From Mucilaginibacter conchicola (lineage in GTDB: Bacteria > Bacteroidota > Bacteroidia > Sphingobacteriales > Sphingobacteriaceae): a DNA stretch of 64,000 bases. Made by a program: the position numbers and the translations under genes. The stretch is taken from contig NZ_QWDC01000001.1 in assembly GCF_003432115.1 (NCBI RefSeq), positions 2,070,356-2,134,355 of the forward strand, given 5' to 3'. This document shows, in pieces, positions 58,917-64,000 of this stretch. The stretch's first letter is position 1. The number at the start of each line of letters is the position of its first letter. The notes under the pieces are model-generated. The model saw only the letters and a list, made by a program, of their open reading frames with translations. It was not told where the DNA came from and made no database searches.

Positions 58917-60515
58917 ATGAAGATATCCGGTGCAGTATATTTAGCTATTATTACACTATTCCTGGTGGCTTACTACCTGGTATGCGCCGTGTATTTAAAT
59001 AAGCTGGACTACTACAACAACGAGTCGTTGTTTTATATAGAGAAGGCAAAAATAGTATTTGAGGGTTTAGGCAATCGCCTAAAAACAATGGGCTTAACCG
59101 CACCACTTATCCCCTTCTATGCCACATTTTTGTTTACCCCAATAAGCTACACTCTGGCACCGGTACTGGCATCGGCAGTAGGTACCGCAATACTGTTCTA
59201 TATTATTGCCAGCAACACCGCAAAAAGGCTGCAGGATAATAGTTACATCATGTTGCTATTGGTGATCTTCTTGTTTCACCCGGGTGTCATCTACACAGCA
59301 GCATCAGGCAAAAGCATTTATCTGATACTGATATGCTTCTTCCTTTTCTTCCTTAATCTGTTCAAATTTTATCGCTCAAATACAACCTTCCACGTATCCA
59401 TTGCCAGTTTAAGTTTGGTAGGTTTAATCTTTTGCGATTATAAGTTTGTGTGGTTAACGCTATTCTTTTTACCGTTAATACTGGCTATTACCATCCATAG
59501 TTTAAACCTTAGCGAGCAAGAGTCCATCTTCAGGTTGTTCATGAGTTTCAATAGCCCGTCGTTAAGGCGTAAATTGGTAAATAAAACATTTGCGCTGTAC
59601 ATTATTATGTTCAGCTTACCGCTGGTGGCCGTGCTATGTTATAAACTATTAAACCTAACCCACGCCAGCGATCTTAACTACTTTGCCGAAAGCCCTTACG
59701 CCACCTGGAACGTACTGATAGATAAACTGAGTTTTGACCAGTTAACCACCAATACCCAATATCAGATACCCGAAGTATCGCTGCTGCTATCGGCACGCGT
59801 AATCATATTTGCGCCCATGATACTGATAGCCGTTTGGCTATTCCGCGAGAGCACCTACCAGGTACTTACTATTCTTATCCCGTTTGCGTTTATCGAGTTC
59901 CTGCATATCAAGTACGATAAGGTTTTCCTGGCTTACCAATACTATTTGATGTTTATGATACTGGCCTTTTTGGCCGTAATACTAAAAGCACGAACTGTAA
60001 AAAGCCAGGGCCTGTTTAAGTTTTGCCTGTTAGGATTAATACTGGTACAGATCTATTTTGGATGGTACTACCTGCGCACCTCAAACATTGCCGAAGAGCG
60101 CAACTTTACCAAAGTACTGGTTGACCGTACCGAAGATGCTGTAGAAACAGATAACATTGATATTGCCAACTACCTAAACAGCCTGCCAAGCGACTCGCAC
60201 GTATTGGTTGATGATGCCATAGCCTATCCCATTGTAGCCTTTACAAAAGATATTAAGCCATTGATAATGCCATACGAAGGCAATTTCTTGAGCGCGCTGG
60301 AGTCGCCCGATAAATATGTTGATTACGTAATAGTAGCCAACGCCCGCAACATCGAATCGGGCTATACCCAGCTAAATGATAGGTATATCGTCAGCATCCG
60401 CAAAGCCATCTCCGATCTCAACTTCCGCAAAGTATACGAAACCGACGACTGGACGGTATACCGCGTTATCACCAACGCCAGCGGCAGCGAATTTGGCCGC
60501 ATGATAGGCAGGTAA
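58917..60515 (+). CDS. polytopic GT-C-like membrane protein of the polysaccharide locus
   Basis: A 532-residue protein with 11 or 12 predicted TM helices (for example AVYLAIITLFLVAYYLVCAVYL, LLLVIFLFHPGVIYTAAS, FALYIIMFSLPLVAVLCY) and a soluble C-terminal domain after about residue 400. It resembles GT39/GT87-type GT-C transferases or lipid-linked sugar enzymes, but no DxD-type motif is decisive. It starts one base after the GT2 stop, so they are translated together. It may add side groups to the polymer. Confidence 0.75.
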   Translation: MKISGAVYLAIITLFLVAYYLVCAVYLNKLDYYNNESLFYIEKAKIVFEGLGNRLKTMGLTAPLIPFYATFLFTPISYTLAPVLASAVGTAILFYIIASNTAKRLQDNSYIMLLLVIFLFHPGVIYTAASGKSIYLILICFFLFFLNLFKFYRSNTTFHVSIASLSLVGLIFCDYKFVWLTLFFLPLILAITIHSLNLSEQESIFRLFMSFNSPSLRRKLVNKTFALYIIMFSLPLVAVLCYKLLNLTHASDLNYFAESPYATWNVLIDKLSFDQLTTNTQYQIPEVSLLLSARVIIFAPMILIAVWLFRESTYQVLTILIPFAFIEFLHIKYDKVFLAYQYYLMFMILAFLAVILKARTVKSQGLFKFCLLGLILVQIYFGWYYLRTSNIAEERNFTKVLVDRTEDAVETDNIDIANYLNSLPSDSHVLVDDAIAYPIVAFTKDIKPLIMPYEGNFLSALESPDKYVDYVIVANARNIESGYTQLNDRYIVSIRKAISDLNFRKVYETDDWTVYRVITNASGSEFGRMIGR

Positions 60516-60784
60516 AAGATTCATTTATACCAAATTTACTTTAGGCATTCTCAAAAGTCGATCGGATAAGTGGGTTATTGAAACTGTTTACGACGATGCA
60601 AACAGATTATTCTATCTCTTTTAACCAATCGACGTCGTGCTTTCAGAACAAAATCCTTCTTGTGTACAATCTTTCATAAGCACAAGCTCACAACTACCAT
60701 CACACTGCATATTAGATTTAGCCATCGCTTTAATCAAGAAATCTAATATATTTATAGTCTGATCAACACCTTATCGAAATTACT
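60516..60784. other. intergenic region with possible short antisense frame
   Basis: A 269-base gap with no strong terminator or promoter. TATATTTA near 60747-60754 is one base off the TAnnTTTG box and could serve the next operon. On the minus strand a short Cys-rich frame lies at 60621-60725. Confidence 0.5.
60621..60725 (-). CDS. possible small Cys-rich peptide or gene remnant
   Basis: A 34-codon frame on the minus strand encodes a peptide with four cysteines (positions 8, 12, 20, 26: QCDGSC and DCTQEGFC). The frame stays open for about 15 more codons upstream before a stop, so it could also be the tail of a decayed gene. There is no clear promoter or RBS. It is recorded because of its Cys pattern, not because coding is supported. 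Confidence 0.2.
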   Translation of the reverse strand: MAKSNMQCDGSCELVLMKDCTQEGFCSESTTSIG

Positions 60785-61174
60785 ATGATCATCACTATAA
60801 AAGACGAAACCTTTGCGGGAAAAATACTGCAGGAACTCGATTTAGAATTTGATACCACTACAGTTACCATGAAGGACATCATAACCTCAAGGGTGACGAA
60901 AGAGGTTGAAGAATACAACAAAAAACTGCCGCAATTCTTTAACGGACTTGTTGAACCAACCCATGCCGAAAAAACACTTAACGGTTTTAAATTAAAAAAC
61001 AAAGCTGTAATAGATGCCGAGAAGCAGGTATTTGTTGCATTGCATGCTTTTCAAAGCAATGCTTTTTTTGTATTGGTGAACAATGTACAATCAGAAAGTC
61101 TTGAACAGCAGGTTGAGCTTAGCACCCATACAAAAATCAGTTTTATTAAATTAACACCTTTAGTTGGCGGCTAA
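60785..61174 (+). CDS. hypothetical protein paired with a DUF4132 protein
   Basis: A 129-residue protein with no recognised domain. It starts MIITIKDETFAGKILQELDLEFDTTTVTMKDIITSRVTKEVEEYN and has a hydrophobic strand pattern in its last 50 residues (KQVFVALHAFQSNAFFVLVNNVQ). It ends 2 bases before the DUF4132 gene, so the two form a tightly coupled unit. It may be a chaperone, adaptor or regulatory partner. Function unknown. Confidence 0.7.
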   Translation: MIITIKDETFAGKILQELDLEFDTTTVTMKDIITSRVTKEVEEYNKKLPQFFNGLVEPTHAEKTLNGFKLKNKAVIDAEKQVFVALHAFQSNAFFVLVNNVQSESLEQQVELSTHTKISFIKLTPLVGG

Positions 61175-61176
61175 AA

Positions 61177-63780
61177 ATGAACCTTTTTGATAAGATAAAA
61201 AATGTGTTCTCAAAAAACACATCTGCAGAACAGTCCGCGCCTGCCGAAGCCGGGGGCGAGTTTGCCAAAGTTATTGATGCTACACATGCTGAGTATTCCA
61301 AAACCAGTTCTTATTTCTGGAGTATTAAACTCAATCAAATATCTGTATATACTGATGACGTAGCCAAATGGGACGATAAGAAGAAGATAGCCATGATTCT
61401 TTATTGTATCCGCAGTATCGGCGATTACTATAAACAGTATGGATCCGGTTACTCATCAACACAATTACACTATCAGAAAAAAGAAGTAACAACAGCTTAT
61501 TTAAGCCAGCTTTTTAAAACCAAACTACTGATAGATAGCGATGATCTGAATCAAATCCTCCAAGGATTCTATTCATACAAAAAATGGGATTGGTCGGCAT
61601 TAAATACCTGGCCAATTGCCGCTTTACTTAACCAGCTCACCAACCAGTATGGCAAAACCGGCATACCCGGTAAAATGCCAGAACTACTAACCGGTCTTAA
61701 AACAAAAATAGAGGAGATAAACTACCCTTACTATCAAAAGGATAAACTAAAGCTTACCGAGAAGATAGATAATCTGATCTTTAAAACTAATGCCGGCACC
61801 GAAAAAGTTAAACCAACATTATTCTTAGGCGATGATCCTTTTTCTGCCCATGCTAACCAGGCTATTGAAGCCTTACCTCAGGATGAGCGAATAATCTGGT
61901 ATCAGCTTATTGCAAAAGCTATAAAAGCATCAGGGTCAAAACCGTCTAACAAATACCTGCAAGAAAGTAAAGATCTGTTTAAAGAATTAGGCACGGATAA
62001 ATTTAAGGCCATGCTTAACAATTGGTTTTTGTTTGTAGTTGATTTAAAAGAGAACACGGTAACCACTACCCACACCTTTGACAATAGAATTTATAACTAT
62101 TCTACCTCAACCTTCCTCAGCGCTATCAATACAGATTCTATTAAAGGTTTTGTGTGGATGGCTTCGCATTTTCATGATAATACTACCTTAAATAATCTTG
62201 CAAAACTTGCAGAGCGTTGTTATAAAAAGATGCCAGGCATAGGCCCGGCAGCCGGTGCCGTTGGGAATGCCGCTTTATTTGCATTGTACAAGTCAAAAGG
62301 TCTTGATGGTATTGGGCACCTATCACGGTTAAAACTGCGCATCAAACAATCCAATATTCAACAGCTAATAGAGAAGTATATCAATGAAGCTGCCAAAGAA
62401 CAGGGCGTTTCTGCACACGAAATTGAGGACATGGCTATGGACGATCATGGACTTACGGACGGAGCGCGCGAATTTCAGTTTGAGAACTTTAGCTGTATAT
62501 TAAAAATAACAGGCCCGGGAAAATCTGAACTAAATTGGTACAAGGCTGATGGCGTTCAGCAGAAAACTGTTCCTGCCTTGGTGAAAGGTAAATTTGCTGC
62601 CCGCCTTAAAAAGCTAAAGGAATTACAAAAGCAAATTGATCAAACCACATCTGCACAACGCGACCGTATTGACCGTATGTTCAGGACGGGGCGCACGTTC
62701 ACTTTTACTGCCTTTAAAGAATTCTTTCTGGATCATGGGCTGATGAGTTTTCTCACCAAACAGATTATTTGGAATGTTACCAAAAACGGGCAAACCACCG
62801 CAATATTACAGATAGACGGTCAATGGGTAGATAATAACAACACCCCGGTTACATTAACTGAGGAAATGGAGATATCATTATGGCATCCGGCTACGGTGCC
62901 GGTGGCTGAAGTAAAAAAATGGCGCGATCTTCTTACGCAAAATCAGATCAGGCAACCGTTAAAACAAGCATTTAGAGAAGTGTATCTGCTTACCGAAGCT
63001 GAGGTAAATACCCGCACTTACAGTAACCGTATGGCGGCCCACGTATTAAAACAGCATCAATTTAACACGCTGGCTAAATCGCGCGGATGGAGATACTCTT
63101 TACTTGGTGCTTATGACGATGGCCGCGACAACGGCACAGCCGAAGTTAACCTACCTGAGTATGGTTTACGAGCACAGTATTGGGTTAACGAGGTAAATGC
63201 AGATAATGCCTACAACGATACTGGTATATGGAATTATATAACAACAGACCAGGTTCGTTTTGTTGATACTAATGGCAATATTGTTAATTTGATAGATGTG
63301 CCGGTATTACCTTTTTCAGAGGTTTTACGGGATGTAGACTTGTTTGTAGGAGTTGCCAGCGTTGGTAACGACCCTACCTGGCAGGACTCAGGCGGGGTGC
63401 CTGCGCTTAATAATTATTGGCAATCCTATTCTTTCGGTGATTTGTCTGAACTGGCTAAAAATCGTAAAGAGATCCTTACCAACCTATTACCGCGCTTAAA
63501 GATAGCTAAGGTGGCAGAAATTAAAGATAAATTTGTTGTGGTAAAAGGCAAATTGCGGACCTACAAAATACACATTGGGAGTACCAATATTTTGATGGAG
63601 CCTAATGATCAGTATTTATGTATAGTGCCGGATAGAAGCCAGAAAAACCTCGCCGAAAATCTGTTTATTCCATTTGAAGGTGATGCAGGCATGTCTGTAA
63701 TCTTATCTAAGGCATTCCTCTTAGCAGAAGATGATAAAATAACCGACACAACCATAACTTCCCAAATCAATCGCCGTTAG
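61177..63780 (+). CDS. large DUF4132 protein (MolR-related)
   Basis: An 867-residue cytosolic protein. Residues 1-420 are helical and low in known motifs; the C-terminal half carries the DUF4132 region (RKLKELQKQIDQTT...RFRTGRTFTF-like helix, then KQIIWNVTKNGQTTAILQIDGQWVD, WRDLLTQNQIRQPLKQAFREVYLLTEAEVN, YDDGRDNGTAEVNLPEYGLRAQYWV). The domain is found in MolR/WGR-type proteins of unknown function. No WGR or nuclease motif is visible. It is coupled to the 129-residue protein just upstream. Confidence 0.75.
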   Translation: MNLFDKIKNVFSKNTSAEQSAPAEAGGEFAKVIDATHAEYSKTSSYFWSIKLNQISVYTDDVAKWDDKKKIAMILYCIRSIGDYYKQYGSGYSSTQLHYQKKEVTTAYLSQLFKTKLLIDSDDLNQILQGFYSYKKWDWSALNTWPIAALLNQLTNQYGKTGIPGKMPELLTGLKTKIEEINYPYYQKDKLKLTEKIDNLIFKTNAGTEKVKPTLFLGDDPFSAHANQAIEALPQDERIIWYQLIAKAIKASGSKPSNKYLQESKDLFKELGTDKFKAMLNNWFLFVVDLKENTVTTTHTFDNRIYNYSTSTFLSAINTDSIKGFVWMASHFHDNTTLNNLAKLAERCYKKMPGIGPAAGAVGNAALFALYKSKGLDGIGHLSRLKLRIKQSNIQQLIEKYINEAAKEQGVSAHEIEDMAMDDHGLTDGAREFQFENFSCILKITGPGKSELNWYKADGVQQKTVPALVKGKFAARLKKLKELQKQIDQTTSAQRDRIDRMFRTGRTFTFTAFKEFFLDHGLMSFLTKQIIWNVTKNGQTTAILQIDGQWVDNNNTPVTLTEEMEISLWHPATVPVAEVKKWRDLLTQNQIRQPLKQAFREVYLLTEAEVNTRTYSNRMAAHVLKQHQFNTLAKSRGWRYSLLGAYDDGRDNGTAEVNLPEYGLRAQYWVNEVNADNAYNDTGIWNYITTDQVRFVDTNGNIVNLIDVPVLPFSEVLRDVDLFVGVASVGNDPTWQDSGGVPALNNYWQSYSFGDLSELAKNRKEILTNLLPRLKIAKVAEIKDKFVVVKGKLRTYKIHIGSTNILMEPNDQYLCIVPDRSQKNLAENLFIPFEGDAGMSVILSKAFLLAEDDKITDTTITSQINRR

Positions 63781-64000
63781 ATTAAAGCAATCCCAAAAAA
63801 CCTCATTAAACATCCGGCGATTAATAACCGGAATACAGCTTGCTATTTATTCTAACGCTAACAAGGCGCTATCAGCGTTCATTCGACTGAACGCCTGCGG
63901 GGTGAGTGGATAGTGGTGAGTGATTTTCAGAAAAGTATGGACGCAAAAAAGCCTTCTCCTGTTTCCAGTGAAGGCTTTTAATAAAAGTTGGCACCGACCT
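63781..64000. other. end of window: hairpins and terminator
   Basis: GCGTTCA / TGAACGC forms a hairpin at 63875-63894, and AAAAGCCTTC / GAAGGCTTTT forms a terminator-like hairpin at 63947-63979, about 170 bases past the DUF4132 stop. The last bases could belong to a gene beyond the edge but no frame can be assigned. Confidence 0.6.

Noticed and set aside
63986..64000. Possible tRNA 3' end on the minus strand (reads GGTGCCA)
   Set aside because: Only about 12 bases are visible and no T-stem can be checked, so no RNA gene can be supported.

Overview
The window is a 64 kb piece of chromosome from a member of the Bacteroidota, most likely family Sphingobacteriaceae (Mucilaginibacter/Pedobacter-like). 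The pointers are Bacteroidota-type promoters (TTTG, 19 bases, TAnnTTTG) at 26321-26351 and 45294-45324, a type IX secretion-like C-terminal tail, BACON-free but typical secreted/TonB-C-like proteins, DUF3127, DUF4197, OprB-type porin and MarR-GNAT families, and an E1-alpha/E2 pyruvate dehydrogenase pair. Genus-level assignment is inference. I saw no rRNA, tRNA or CRISPR array.

Layout. 1-4000: glyA (cut by the window edge), scpA, dxs. 4013-4889: a REP-associated tyrosine transposase sitting between repeated hairpin+REP units. 4896-7606: M28 peptidase, a small LDRxAF protein overlapping a nucleotidyltransferase, a VOC protein. 7603-11183: an OmpR-type response regulator, its histidine kinase and a divergent secreted protein with a tandem-repeat site between them. 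11437-14539: DUF3127 protein with an SSB-like tail, THUMP RNA methyltransferase, MtfA-like peptidase. 14990-18953: VWA/carboxypeptidase-regulatory protein divergent from a sigma factor/anti-sigma-like pair. 19094-26247: ABC exporter, MarR-GNAT regulator, frr, RRM protein, Gre-like protein, CapA lipoprotein, NlpC/P60 peptidase. 26712-29505: pyruvate dehydrogenase E1 alpha and E2. 29828-33602: a double-glycine-leader peptide with its HlyD and C39-peptidase ABC exporter, divergent from a small XRE regulator. 34229-40414: HD hydrolase, porin, YceI protein, and a phosphate module (PhoR-like kinase, DUF47, PiT) with a PHO-box-like repeat, then a DUF4197 lipoprotein. 40578-45239: pyrH, nagA, tsf, rpsB, rpsI, rplM. 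45410-51273: MORN-type protein, aldo/keto reductase, MscS channel, TlpA-type thioredoxin and small unknowns. 51296-60515: acyl-ACP desaturase and a probable exopolysaccharide synthase locus (GH5 hydrolase, membrane histidine kinase, BcsB-like protein, GT2 synthase with an MshEN/GspE-N head, polytopic GT-C-like protein). 60785-63780: an uncharacterised two-gene unit ending in a large DUF4132 protein.

How it fits together. Most of the window is ordinary housekeeping, but four accessory modules stand out: the exopolysaccharide synthase operon with a predicted cyclic-di-GMP-type sensor domain fused to the synthase; the dedicated peptide export locus whose predicted cargo is acidic and cysteine-free; the nucleotidyltransferase/LDRxAF pair; and the DUF4132 pair. 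Intergenic space is rich in palindromic repeats of at least five families, one of which is tied to the resident RAYT transposase.
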